Below are positions 28,689 through 39,128 of a stretch of DNA of 64,000 nt, one piece after another. Where the stretch lies: assembly GCA_030613055.1 (NCBI GenBank), contig JAUWMR010000006.1, positions 1 to 64,000 on the forward strand, given 5' to 3'. Within the stretch, counting starts at the first letter, position 1, and the number at the start of each line of letters is the position of its first letter. The translations under genes and the position numbers were made by a program. The notes beneath the pieces were generated by a model, which made no database searches, had not been told where the DNA came from, and saw only the letters and a program-made list of their open reading frames with translations. This stretch comes from Desulfobacteraceae bacterium. GTDB taxonomy: Bacteria > Desulfobacterota > DSM-4660 > Desulfatiglandales > Desulfatiglandaceae.

Positions 28689-28776
28689 CACAATACTCCT
28701 TCCAGTTTCCTGTACATCGTGCTTCGTGAAATCAACAAACCCGATAAACTCAAATAACCCGACAAACTCAACAAAC

Positions 28777-31700
28777 TCATAGCACCCCTTCCAGTAATGC
28801 TTCGACTTTGCTCATGACCTGGTCATCCTCATACCAGTCTAATTCTATGGCCTTGGCCGGGCATTCGGCAGCACATATGCCGCACCCGTGACACAGGGCC
28901 ACATCAATTTCACTGACGCCTTCCTCATTTATACGGGGCACCTCATAAGGACAGGCCCTGACACAGACAAGGCACGCGGCACACAGATCCGGATCCACCC
29001 TGGCTGTCACCGCAGACAGGGTGATCTCTGACTGGGAGAGAAAAATGGTGGCCCTGGACGCCGCAGCAAGGGCCTGTGAGATGGCTTCTGATATCAGCTT
29101 GGGGCTGTGAGCCGTACCGCATAGGAAGACCCCTTCATTTGCCAGATCCACCGGTCTTAATTTGACGTGAGCCTCAATGAAATAGCCTTCTTCGTTTCTC
29201 GGTAGTTTTAGTATGGATGCCAATTCCTCCGTGTCTTCCGCCACCATGCCTGCGCTAAGGGCCAGGAGATCAGCGGTGATGCTAATATCCCGCTGAAGGA
29301 TATGATCCTTGAAGGTGACTGCAATGCCTTCATCTGTTGCCTCAACATTAGGAGGATTGTCCTGGCTGAAGCGGGAAAAGATGATGCCCTGTTGTCTGGC
29401 CTCTGTGTAGTAATCCTCTAACAGACCGTACATCCTCATGTCTCTATAGAGAATATAGATCTCGGCATCTGGATTGAATTCTTTTATATGAAGTGCGTTC
29501 TTGACAGCGCTCTGGCAGCATACACGGGAGCAGTTTTGGTTTTTTTCATTTCTGGAGCCCACGCACTGGATCATGACCACCTTGCTTATGTCATCGGCTC
29601 CTTTCACCTCCAGACGCTTTCCCAGTTCGATCTGGGTGACTACACGATAATCCTGTCCGTAGAGATATTCCTCGGGTTTGTATTCATTGGCACCAGTGGC
29701 TAAGATCACAACACCATGGTCGATTTTGCGTTCATACATGCCCGGGCCGACCATAATCTCAGTCGTAAAATTCCCTTTGAACCCGCTGAATCCTACGATA
29801 AGAGATTCAGTAAGAACCTGAATTTTTTCATGGCCTGTAACCCTGTCTACCAGTTCCAAGAGGTATCTTTGAATATCCGCGCCCTCAATAGTGACGGTCA
29901 GATCCCTGGAAAGACCGCCTAATTGTGCCTCCTTTTCCACGATCACCACGTCAAAGCCCTGGTCAGCAAGACCTAACGCGGCATTCATACCGGCCACGCC
30001 GCCGCCTATAACAAGGGCTCTCCGGTTGATGGAGATCTTTTTTTCCTTAAGGGGTTTTAACAGGCCCGCCCTTGCTACTGCCATTCGTACCAGGTCTTTG
30101 GCCTTTTCTGTGGCAGCCTCCGGATCATTGGCATGAACCCATGAATCCTGGTCGCGGATATTAGCCATCTCAAAAAGATATTTATTGAGGCCGCACGCCT
30201 GAAGGGTTTCCTGGAATAGAGGTTCATGGGTCCTTGGAGTACATGAAGCGACCACGACGCGGTTAAGGTTGTTTTCCTTGATAACCTCCTTCATCTTGTC
30301 CTGGGTGTCCTGAGAGCAGGTAAAGAGATTCTGATCCACAAAGACTACATATGGAAGGGTAGCGGCATAATCAGCCACGGCAGGAACGTCAACGACTCCG
30401 GCGATATTAATGCCACAGTTGCACACAAAAACGCCGATCCTTGTTTCTGTTTCTAAAACATCAATCTCTGCGGGTATCTCAATAGTCTTTGTATCCGTGC
30501 CCCTTGCCTCGGCAAGCTTTGTACCTGCAGCACAGGCTGCGGCGCTGGCCTCGGTCACGGAACCTGGAATATCCTTAGGTCCCTGAAATACACCACTGAC
30601 AAAGATACCTGGCCGCGAAGAGTTTACCGGGGCAAATGGATCGGTAACTGCAAAATTGTAATTATTCAATTCGATGTCAAGGCGCCTGGCTAAGGCAGTC
30701 ACTGATTCCGGAATTTGCAATCCAACAGACAGCACAACCATGCTGAAGGTCTCTTCATTGGTCTGGCCTGATTCGTCTGTGTATCTTATAACCAGGTCAC
30801 CGGTCGTGCTGTCCTCATTTATGGTGTGAACCCTGGACTTTATGAAGCGAACCCCGTGTTCGTCTTTTGCGCGGTTGTAATATTTTTCGTAGTCCTTTCC
30901 GAAACTTCTGATGTCCATATTGAATATGGCGCAATCAAGATCGTCATGAGAATGCTCCTTGGCAATCATGGCCTCCTTTACGGCATACATGCAACAAACA
31001 GAAGAGCAATACCCGTTACCACACAGATTGACGTCTCTTGATCCCACGCATTGAATCCAGGCGATTTTCTTGGGAGCTTCTCTATCCAGGGTTCTCATGA
31101 GATGACCACGATAAGGACCTGACGCACTTAAAATTCTTTCAAATTCCTCGCTGGTCACCACATTGGCAAATTTACCATAACCTAATACGTCCATCCCTGA
31201 CGGATCGAAACCCTCACTGCCCGGAGACAGGATCACTGCTCCAACGCAAATAGTGGATTTTTTCTCATTGTCTTCATAATTAATGGCCTTTGCGAGGCAC
31301 ATCATTTCACAGAGGCCGCAGCCTATGCATGTATCTATGTCAATGGCAAAGGCTAATGGCACTGCCTGCGGATATTCTATGTATGTGGCCTTTCTATCGT
31401 CTAATCCCAGATTATACATGTTAATCGCAGTGACAGGGCACCGTTTGGCGCATTCCCCGCAACCCGTGCACTTGATCGGGTCTATGTAACGAGGATAACT
31501 AGTCAGCGTAACCTTGAAATCGCCGGGCTCGCCTTCAATGCTTTCCACTTCAGTGTTCGTGATGATATTTATATTCAGATGCCGGCCGACCTCGACCAGT
31601 TTCGGCGAGATAACTCACATAGCACAGTCGTTGGTCGGAAAGGTTTTGTCCAGCCGGGCCATCATCCCACCGATACTCGGTGATCGTTCGACTAACTGGA

Positions 31701-31803
31701 CATAGTAACCCGAGTCGGCAAGGTCCAGGGCCGCCTGCATTCCTGCAATGCCCGCACCTATGACCATTACGGTTCCGCTCTTTGCGCCTTTGTTAGCTCC
31801 CAT
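28777..31803 (-). CDS. hdrA: HdrA-type flavin/iron-sulfur protein, predicted selenoprotein (Sec63)
   Basis: 1008 residues with the TGA at 31617-31615 read as Sec63 in [18 protein letters not shown]; Cys is usual at this spot in HdrA. Order: FAD-binding VIGAGIAGM (about 14-22), two [4Fe-4S] ferredoxin motifs ([12 protein letters not shown] 112-123; [11 protein letters not shown] 159-169), a second HdrA half with FVCNCG and GGGVAGM at about 600-606, and two C-terminal [4Fe-4S] motifs ([24 protein letters not shown]). HdrA is the flavin-based electron-bifurcating subunit of heterodisulfide reductase complexes. With MvhD and MetV/MetF it probably feeds MTHFR. HdrB and HdrC are absent. Confidence 0.9.
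31591..31609 (-). promoter_or_regulatory. Candidate SECIS hairpin of hdrA at 28777
   Basis: Five bases after the UGA the mRNA can fold CUCGCC with GGUCGAG (bulged U) around a GAAACU loop. The same structure occurs in the second Sec-HdrA. Both encode the same peptide, so conservation could also come from coding constraint. Confidence 0.35.
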
Positions 31804-31900
31804 ATTGACTCCTCTTGTGATAAAATCTGTAGGCGTTCACAGGTTCAAGGTTCACCGTTCAAGGTTATTGAAATCTATTTTATTATAACTACTCAACCAC

Positions 31901-32653
31901 TTAGCTTGCACTTTCAAATACCGGGATACCTTCACTGTGTCCCTTAAAGATGACCTGATTTGTTTTTTCCAGGTCTGAAATCAGGTAAGATATCTTGCCC
32001 AGTTGAAGTCCGGTGCGTTCGCTGATCTCTCTTACGGAAGTTGAACCTTCTTTTAGTGCAATATAGATCAGGTTTTTCTGGTATTCCCTTTTCAGCACGG
32101 CAGACAGGATCTCCTCAAATTGGCCTACATCCCACTTTCGGCCATAAACATCGCCCTTAGTGGTGAGAGAGACTTCCTTTCCAACTAACCATCGCAATGT
32201 TTCACTTTTCGCCGTCATTTCCGCTGCATCTAATTCCAGCGAAAAAGTCGTGGAATCAAGCTCGCCCTGGCCCCTTATGGACTCGGTGACCTCGGTCACT
32301 ATCTCAGCAAAGCGCTGGCCTTCCGCCGAGGAACACCATGCTAAGTGAAGCCTGTCTTTTCCAATGGTCGCAAGATCCAGAAGTTCCTGGGTGAGACGAA
32401 TCTTTTTTTCGGCTTGAACATTACCGTCCAGGTAATGGCAGTCACCAAAATGTCACCCGGAAACCAAAATCCCGTCCCACCCCGCCTTTAGTGCCTTAAT
32501 AATATATAACGGATCAACCCGGGCAGAGCACATGACCCTCAATGGCTTCACATTCGAAGGATATTGAAAGCGGGATACACCTGCCAGATCAGCGGCCGCA
32601 TAGGCACACCAGTTGCACAAAAACGCTAATATTTTTGGTTCGAATTTTTCCAT
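31901..32653 (-). CDS. mvhD: MvhD-type subunit fused to a winged-helix domain, predicted selenoprotein (Sec67)
   Basis: 250 residues, starting MEKFEPKILAFLCNWCAYAAADL 17 bp after the hdrA stop. The TGA at 32455-32453 is read as Sec67 in ILVSG-U-HFGDCHYLDGN; homologues have Cys here (AGCHPGDCHY). The frame then continues unbroken to 31901. Residues 1-140 are the MvhD [2Fe-2S] domain. Residues about 170-245 (LKREYQKNLIYIALKEGSTSVREISERTGLQLGKISYLISDLE) form a winged helix-turn-helix, unusual in this family and perhaps an interaction or regulatory element. A perfect 7-bp hairpin follows the UGA. Confidence 0.87.
32419..32437 (-). promoter_or_regulatory. Candidate SECIS hairpin of the mvhD fusion gene
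   Basis: Starting 15 bases after the UGA, CAUUACC and GGUAAUG form a perfect 7-bp stem with loop UGGAC. Position and loop size suit a bacterial SECIS, and this is the best-formed of the four hairpins. Confidence 0.55.
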
Positions 32654-32669
32654 GTTATTACCTGCCCTT

Positions 32670-35600
32670 TCATCTGACGGCAGAAACCGCCGCAAGTAGC
32701 TGGCGGTCCCTGAAATGAAGCATATCGATTGCCCCCTGAGGACAGGAGGACGCGCAAAGCCCGCAGCCCTTGCAGGACGCCGGCACGTTTTTCGCCCGAA
32801 AGCCCTTACCCTCGATTTCCTCCATGATAATCGCAACGAAATTACACACTTCAGCGCAAAGGCCACACCCGATACACTTTTCCGTATCCACCTGGGAGAC
32901 AAGGGGGGAAACCTTGATACATGGCTGTGAGAGAATAATCGCCGCTTTACTGGCCGCGGCCATAGCCTGGACAATGCTCTCGTCAATCGGTTTGGGATAG
33001 TGCGCCATTCCACAGACGAACAGCCCGTCGTTTGCAAAGTCCACTGGTCTTAACTTTGCATGGGCCTCTATGAAGAATTTATCATCGTCAATAGGAATCT
33101 TAAAATAGCCTGCAATATCCTCATGGCCTGTAGGCTCGATGGCCGTCGCCAGGTTAAGGAGATCGGCCTTAATCAAAAGCTCCCTCTGAAGCACGGGATC
33201 AAACACGCGGATATCAAGGCCTTCATCCGATTCCGTGACAATGGGCTTTTTGTCAATGGTGTACCGCACAAAGATAATTCCCATATCCCTCGCTTCCTGG
33301 TAAAGGGCCTCTTTCTCGCCGTAGGTCCTGATATCCCGGTACAAAATGAAGACATTTATTTCGGGGTTCTGTTCCTTGAAATTAACGGCCTGTCCAATAG
33401 AAGATGTGCAGCAGACCCTTGAGCAGTACGGCCTTTTATCATCCCTTGAACCCACGCACAGGATAAATACAACCGTCCTGGCATCCTTAATCCTGTTCGG
33501 TTCCTGTTCGAGATCATGCCAGCGTGTAACCCGGGGATTTTTGCCATAAAGGTATTCATCCGGACTTGAGGCATTGGCACCTGTTGCTATGATGCACACA
33601 CCGTGTTTTATCGTCCTTGTCTTTCCTCCTGTGAGGATATCTGTTTCAAAATTGCCGACAAATCCGGACGAACCTGTTACATCAGCATTTAAAAGGACTT
33701 CCACTATGGGATGTTGCTCGATCCTATCGATCAGGCCGGAAAGGTATTCGTGCACATCATTCCCCCTCCAGGTCTTTTTAATGTCCCTTGCAGCGCCTCC
33801 TAATGTATCTGATCTTTCAACAATGGTTGCGGGAAAACCTTGGTCAGCGAGACTTAGTGCGGCCGTCATTCCTGCAACACCGCCGCCAATAATCAGTCCG
33901 GACTTTTCGATATCCACCATCAGATCGGAAATAGGCTCCAGAAAAGAAGACTTCGCAACGGCCATCCTGACAAGATCCTTGGCCTTTTCAGTGGCTTCTT
34001 CTTTGTTATGGGAATGGACCCATGTACACTGATTCCGGATATTTGCCATTTCAAACAGGTTTTCGTTAAGGCCGGCATTACGAAGCGTCTCCCTGAACAG
34101 GGCCTCGTGGGTCGTTGGAGTGCAGGCCGCCACTACAATGCGGTTTAATTTATGTTCTTTTATTACCTCGACTATTTTTTCCTGGGTATCCTGGCTGCAT
34201 GTAAACAGGTTTTCATCAACGTTGACCACATTGGGAAGGGTCTTTGCGTACTCCGCAATGCCGGGAACATCTGCAAACCCACCGATATTATTGCCGCAGT
34301 TACAAACGAACACACCGACACGAGGTTCTTCACCGCTTATATCTTTTTCTTCTGGAAATACCTTTTCCTTTGTTGATTCTCCCCTCGATTGGGCCAGGCT
34401 AACAGATGATGCACAGGCGGCGGCACTGGCCTCAGTAACTGACTGGGGTATATCTTTGGTTCCCTGCAAGACGCCGGCAACATATATGCCGGGACGCGAA
34501 GTCATAACAGGCGAGAAGTCGTCCGTATTGACGAAGTTGTTTTTATTAAGGTCAACGCCTAATTTCCGGGACAGTTCCACTGCGGAGGGGTCCGGTTCCA
34601 TGCCGACCGAGAGCACAACAATATCAAACTCTTCTTCGTATATTTCGCCCGATTCTTCAACATAACCTATTTTTAAGGTGCCGTTGTCATCTGCTTCAGT
34701 GATGGAGTGCACCCTTGAACGTATAAAGCGGATTCCCTCTGACTTCGCACGCTCATAATACCTTTCAAAACCCTTTCCGTGCGAACGGATATCCATGTTG
34801 AAGATTGTGCCCGTAAAATCGCCACCCGTGTGCTCCTTGGCAATCAGTGCCTCTTTGATGGCATACATGCAGCACACCGATGAGCAATAGTCATTGCTGC
34901 AGTGGGCCGTATCCCTCGATCCGACACACTGGATCCAGGCTATTCTCTTTGGCTCCTTTTTGTCGGAAGGCCTGACGAGATGTCCCGATGTCGGACCGGT
35001 AGCACTCAAAAACCTTTCAAATTCCATGCTCGTAAGAACATTGGGATAGCTTTCGTGGTGATAAAGGTCTTCATAAGGGGCGGGATCGAAGACGTGGGTA
35101 CCAAGACATAGAATAGCAGAGCCTACCTCTATCTCGCGTTCAACCGGTTTCTGATTATGAATGACGGCTTCGGCTATACACGCTTCGACGCATTGGAAAC
35201 ATTCGCAGCAGTACCCGCAGTTCAGGCAACGGTGAGCTTCCTCTTTTCCCGTATCTTCGTCATAGCCTAATTCGACTTCCTTGAAATTGCCTTTTCTATC
35301 CTTTAGAGGAAGTTCCGGCATTTTTTCCCTGGCTTTTCCGGCGTTGTCTTCAGGAATCGGGCGATACACAGGATTTTCAGGTGTAACGGGCTCCCTTCCT
35401 TCCGCCATGTCCCTGCCATCCAGGAACCGGGCAATAGATTCGGCAGCCTCGCGGCCGGCGGCAATGGCACCAATGGCTACCCAGGGGCCGGTTTGCAGAT
35501 CGCCGCCGGCAAAAACAGCCTCCCTGTTAGTCGCATAAGTTACGGGATCTACGTCGGCGGTCCCCCAGCGTGAGAAAGCCAGGCCTTCCACATCCTCAAT

Positions 35601-37100
35601 AGCTGAAAGATCCGGCCTCTGGCCGATGGCCGGGACAAGTTGGTCAATCTCAATATCATATTCGCTCCCCGGGATTGGAATTGGCCGCCTTCTGCCGGAT
35701 GAATCGGTCTCGCCAAGCTTCATCCGGATGCATCGTATTCCCACGACCTTTCCGTCCTGGGTGAGGACCTCCTGGGGGGCGGCAAGATACGTTATTTTGA
35801 CCCCTTCTGCCTCTGCCGCCTGGATTTCATCTTCCCAGGCGGGCATCTCGGCACGACTTCGGCGATATATGATGCTGACCTCCTCGGCACCCAACCGGAC
35901 CGCGGAACGGGATACGTCGATGGCCACGTTTCCACCACCGATGATACCCACCTTTTTCCCCACGGGTGTTTTTCCGGACAGGTTCAGTTCTTTTAGAAAA
36001 TCGACTCCCTGGCGGACACCCCCGGCCCCCTCACCCGGAATGCCCAGCTCGATCCCCCTGTGCGCACCGACGGCCAGATAGACCGCCTTGTGGCCTTCTT
36101 TGAACAGGTCATCTACGGTCAATTGTGGACCGAGTGGTGTATTGACCTTTATCTCTACTCCGAGGTTGGTAATGATCTCTATCTCACGGTCAAGTATTTC
36201 CCTGGGAAGTCGGTGGTCCGGAATGCCCACACGCAGCATTCCCCCCGCCTCAGGAAGGGCTTCGAAAATGGTGGACAGAATTCCTTTGCGCGCTAAATGA
36301 TAGGCGGCGGAAAGCCCTGCGGGCCCCGAACCGACAATGGCCACCTTTTCTTCCCTTGGTGGCAGGCATTCAATTTTAATTTTGCGGGGATCAAACTGAT
36401 CCGCGGCAAGACGCTTAAGGTCCCTGATCGCTACAGGATTATCAACCTCACACCGGCGGCACGCATCCTCGCAACCGTGTGGACAAATCCTGCCGAGTAC
36501 ACCGGGAAGGGGCAGGTCTTCCATGATAATTTTAAGGGCGTCTTCGTATTTTCCCTGGCCGACCATCTGGACATATCCCTGGACGTTCAGGCCTGCGGGA
36601 CACGCCAGACTGCAGGGAGCCCTGTCTGTTTTTTGAATTGCATAGGCACCGGGTATGGCCTGCGCATAAAGCTTAAAAGCGGCCTTTCTGTTGGAAAGAC
36701 CCACATCGTATTCGTTGTCCAATTCAACGGGACAAACCTCGGCGCATTCTCCACAAGCGGTACATTTGTTAAGGTCGATATAGCGTGGTTTCTGTAACAC
36801 ACGCGCCTTAAAACTACCTACCTTACCTTTGAGATCCAGAAGTTCCGTATTAGTAAGAAGTTCTATGTTCAGGTGCCGGCCGACCTCGACCAGTTTAGGC
36901 GAGATAATTCACATGGCACAGTCGTTGGTGGGAAACGTCTTGTCTAATTGAGACATTACGCCACCAATGGCCGATGATTTTTCCAGGAGATATACGTAAT
37001 AGCCTGATTCTGCAAGGTCTAGAGCGGATTGCATACCAGCAATCCCTCCGCCCACTACCATAACGGACCCGGACAGCTTGTCGGATTTGCTTTTGGGCAT
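32670..37100 (-). CDS. hdrA: HdrA with inserted GltD/NfnB-like NAD(P)H module, predicted selenoprotein (Sec64)
   Basis: 1476 residues from ATG 37100 (AGAGGAAACAGAGTA site). The TGA at 36911-36909 is read as Sec64 in [18 protein letters not shown], where HdrA normally has Cys. After the first FAD motif and a ferredoxin motif ([12 protein letters not shown] 113-124), residues about 160-610 are a complete GltD/NfnB-like unit with N-terminal cysteines ([20 protein letters not shown]), FAD motif GSGPAG at 257-262 and a second dinucleotide motif GGGNVA near 390. HdrA then resumes, ending with two [4Fe-4S] motifs ([23 protein letters not shown]). The insert suggests direct NAD(P)H coupling. Confidence 0.9.
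36885..36903 (-). promoter_or_regulatory. Candidate SECIS hairpin of the HdrA-GltD fusion gene
   Basis: CUCGCC pairs with GGUCGAG (one bulged U) around a UAAACU loop, beginning five bases after the UGA, as in the other Sec-HdrA gene. Confidence 0.35.
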
Positions 37101-37126
37101 TACTCTGTTTCCTCTCTGTTCAGGGG

Positions 37127-38002
37127 TTAAAGTTTTGCTGCATCTAAGACCTGTGGAAGCTTGTCCTCCCAGCCAATGGTTGAAATCATTACTCCAGCCA
37201 TTCCCATCTCTTTTAAATGGCCTATTATTTCCGCTGTTAACTGTATGCATTGCTTCAATTTGTCCGGCGCTTTTTGAATATCACGGATTATCTCTTTGGG
37301 AATGGAGATGCTTTTAATATTCCGGTCAATATACCGCGCCATGCCTGCCGATTTTAGCAGGAGGACAGTTGGGATTATCGCTACTTTGCTGGTGTCTATA
37401 TGCTTTATGAATTGCTGGAACCGGTGTAAATCGAACACAGGTGTGGTAATGAGGAATTTGACGCCGGTGTCAATTATCTTCTCAAGGTTTTCCATCTCTA
37501 TGTCAAGGACTCCTCCGAGAGCGCCTGCGTTAATGGTTGAACCAATACAGAATTTGGGTGTCCCACTAAGCTCTACCCCAGCCATGTCCTTCCCGTTCTG
37601 GAGTTTTTGTATGGTTTCAAGGAGCTGAATCAGATCCACATCGTTTACGAGCCTTGCCTGGGGATGATCTCCGTAGGTGATGTCTTCACCGGAGATGGCC
37701 ATCAAATTGAGTATGCCAAGGGCCCCGGCAGAGAGGATATCGGCCTGGAGGGCCAGCCTGTTCCGGTCTCGACAACAGACCTGAAATACCGTTTCAATGC
37801 CGTGTAGCTGCAGAAAGGCACATCCGCCCAAAGAACTGGCCTTCATCACGGCATTGCCCATTTCAGGAACTACAAGGGCGTCTACACGCCCTTTGATCTG
37901 CCTGGCATTATTTAGAAGATACGAAAAATCAGCCCCTTTGGGCGGTTCGAATTCCCCTAAGACAACAAATTCACCTGACTCAATCTTGGCCTCTAACGAC
38001 AT
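37127..38002 (-). CDS. Divergent MetF paralogue
   Basis: About 291 residues from ATG 38002, with GGAGG eight bases upstream; an in-frame GTG at 38017 is less likely. It follows the MetF barrel pattern ([62 protein letters not shown]) but is clearly diverged from the two other MetF proteins here: CLSGDHQ becomes AISGEDI and FIQTQCIYN becomes FLITTPVFD. It directly precedes the HdrA-GltD fusion, so it may be its dedicated C1 partner or act on another folate substrate. Confidence 0.75.
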   Translation of the reverse strand: MSLEAKIESGEFVVLGEFEPPKGADFSYLLNNARQIKGRVDALVVPEMGNAVMKASSLGGCAFLQLHGIETVFQVCCRDRNRLALQADILSAGALGILNLMAISGEDITYGDHPQARLVNDVDLIQLLETIQKLQNGKDMAGVELSGTPKFCIGSTINAGALGGVLDIEMENLEKIIDTGVKFLITTPVFDLHRFQQFIKHIDTSKVAIIPTVLLLKSAGMARYIDRNIKSISIPKEIIRDIQKAPDKLKQCIQLTAEIIGHLKEMGMAGVMISTIGWEDKLPQVLDAAKL

Positions 38003-38019
38003 AATGTGATCCTCCACGG

Positions 38020-38394
38020 CTAATGGGATAACTTATTAATGGCATTGGAAATGGCCATTTCAAGATCCTGGGTTCCAAAGGATTTAATATGATAAAAGAA
38101 TATCCCCTGGTGCCGGATTTTGCTTTCTAATTCAGGGGTATTGGTTTCAGCGCAGATAATAATGGGAAGATCCTCTTCCATGCCTTTGATGATGGAGATG
38201 AAAGCGCAATCCTCCTCTAAAAGATCTGCATCGAGGAGCAGGACATCCGGGCTCTGGCTCTGCAGGGTTAGAAGCGTATCTTTCAGGGTATTTACATGAA
38301 TTGTGTTAAAATCCCTCTCAGTAAAGAAAGAACGCAATTCAGATGCAAGAACCTCGGCGGGCTCCACAATAATGATGGAAATATCGCTCCTCAT
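38020..38394 (-). CDS. Receiver-like protein, first gene of operon I
   Basis: 124 residues with a receiver fold: IIIVEPAEVLASEL at the start, putative Asp in DVLLLDADL near 55, and Lys in YHIKSF near 103. The acidic pair that binds Mg2+ is replaced by Glu-Pro, so phosphorylation may be impaired. No output domain. It lies 17 bp before the MetF paralogue, suggesting a regulatory partner of the complex. A sigma-54-like sequence is found about 95 bp upstream. Confidence 0.65.
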   Translation of the reverse strand: MRSDISIIIVEPAEVLASELRSFFTERDFNTIHVNTLKDTLLTLQSQSPDVLLLDADLLEEDCAFISIIKGMEEDLPIIICAETNTPELESKIRHQGIFFYHIKSFGTQDLEMAISNAINKLSH

Positions 38395-38847
38395 TGAATC
38401 CCGTGTCTTTTTAAATCAAGCTGGATTGACTTGATCTGTTTTTCCGACATGTATTTGTGACAAATTTCCCGTTCGCTCTTATATTTGCGAGCAAACTTCA
38501 TGCCCGTTACGCTGTATAGGCATTTTTTTGGCATTTGGATTTTATTTGGCCGTGTCAATGCAGATCGGCTGTTTTATCTTAACTTCTTATTTTAACTGAG
38601 AAATCCGTCAGGACTCTAAAGCAGGTTATGTTTTGCTCATTACTATAAGTGCGTGATATTATTTACCTTATATTTATTTAAGGTTTTTTGTTAATAAGCC
38701 TTCTAATTGTGAAAATTGGCTACTTGCCGAGGATTAATTCCTGTCAGAAAATGGACAAATGGGGTATTTTATAACAAAATAAATACGTGAATATGCATAA
38801 CATATTGTCATAACAGGAGATTTACGAAAAGAGATATAATGTAGCAA
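38395..38847. other. 453-bp divergent intergenic region at the head of operon I
   Basis: It contains a sigma-54-like promoter on the minus strand (38490-38505). The rest is AT-rich, with no protein frame that I can support. Confidence 0.5.
38490..38505 (-). promoter_or_regulatory. Candidate sigma-54 promoter for operon I
   Basis: On the minus strand GGGCATGAAGTTTGCT matches TGGCAC-N5-TTGCW at nine of eleven positions, with the essential GG and GC in register. It lies about 95 bp before the first gene and fits the two sigma-54 activators in the region. Two mismatches leave real doubt. Confidence 0.5.
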
Positions 38848-39084
38848 ATGTTACAAAATTACCCGTTTTCCGATTGCAAAACCTATCCGAATATAATTCA
38901 CGCGTTCACGCCTGATAAGTCGATCTCTTATCTAAAGGAATTTGCAGATAATTGTGTGGAAAAGCCCATTGAAGACCTGAGCGGGGATGACATTAATGAC
39001 CATATTGGGAAGTTGGCGATTGTAAGGAATATCATTGATGGCATAAGTATGTATTTGAAGGAATTGATGGAAAAGAAAACCTAA
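38848..39084 (+). CDS. Small hypothetical protein (78 aa)
   Basis: An isolated plus-strand frame between two minus-strand operons, beginning MLQNYPFSDCKTYPN and ending in a helical, Lys-rich tail. The only purine-rich stretch (AGGAGA) lies about 30 bases before the ATG, which is far. Family not recognised. The acidic, helical composition (IEDLSGDDINDHIGKL) reads like a real protein rather than a random frame, but this is weak evidence. Confidence 0.45.
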   Translation: MLQNYPFSDCKTYPNIIHAFTPDKSISYLKEFADNCVEKPIEDLSGDDINDHIGKLAIVRNIIDGISMYLKELMEKKT

Positions 39085-39128
39085 TAACGGGATGTCTGAT
39101 CTAATTCGGGTTTATGGATGGACACAGC

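Noticed and set aside
32453-33037. Minus-strand frame overlapping the 3' end of the HdrA-GltD gene, beginning [11 protein letters not shown]
   Set aside because: Its first part is an out-of-frame shadow of hdrA; only its tail from 32653 is real, as the start of the Sec-containing mvhD gene.
28777-37100. Frameshift or pseudogene explanation for the interrupted hdrA and mvhD genes
   Set aside because: The frame is unchanged across each stop, the stop is always TGA, it always falls at a known Cys position, and four independent genes show it. Random decay would not do this.
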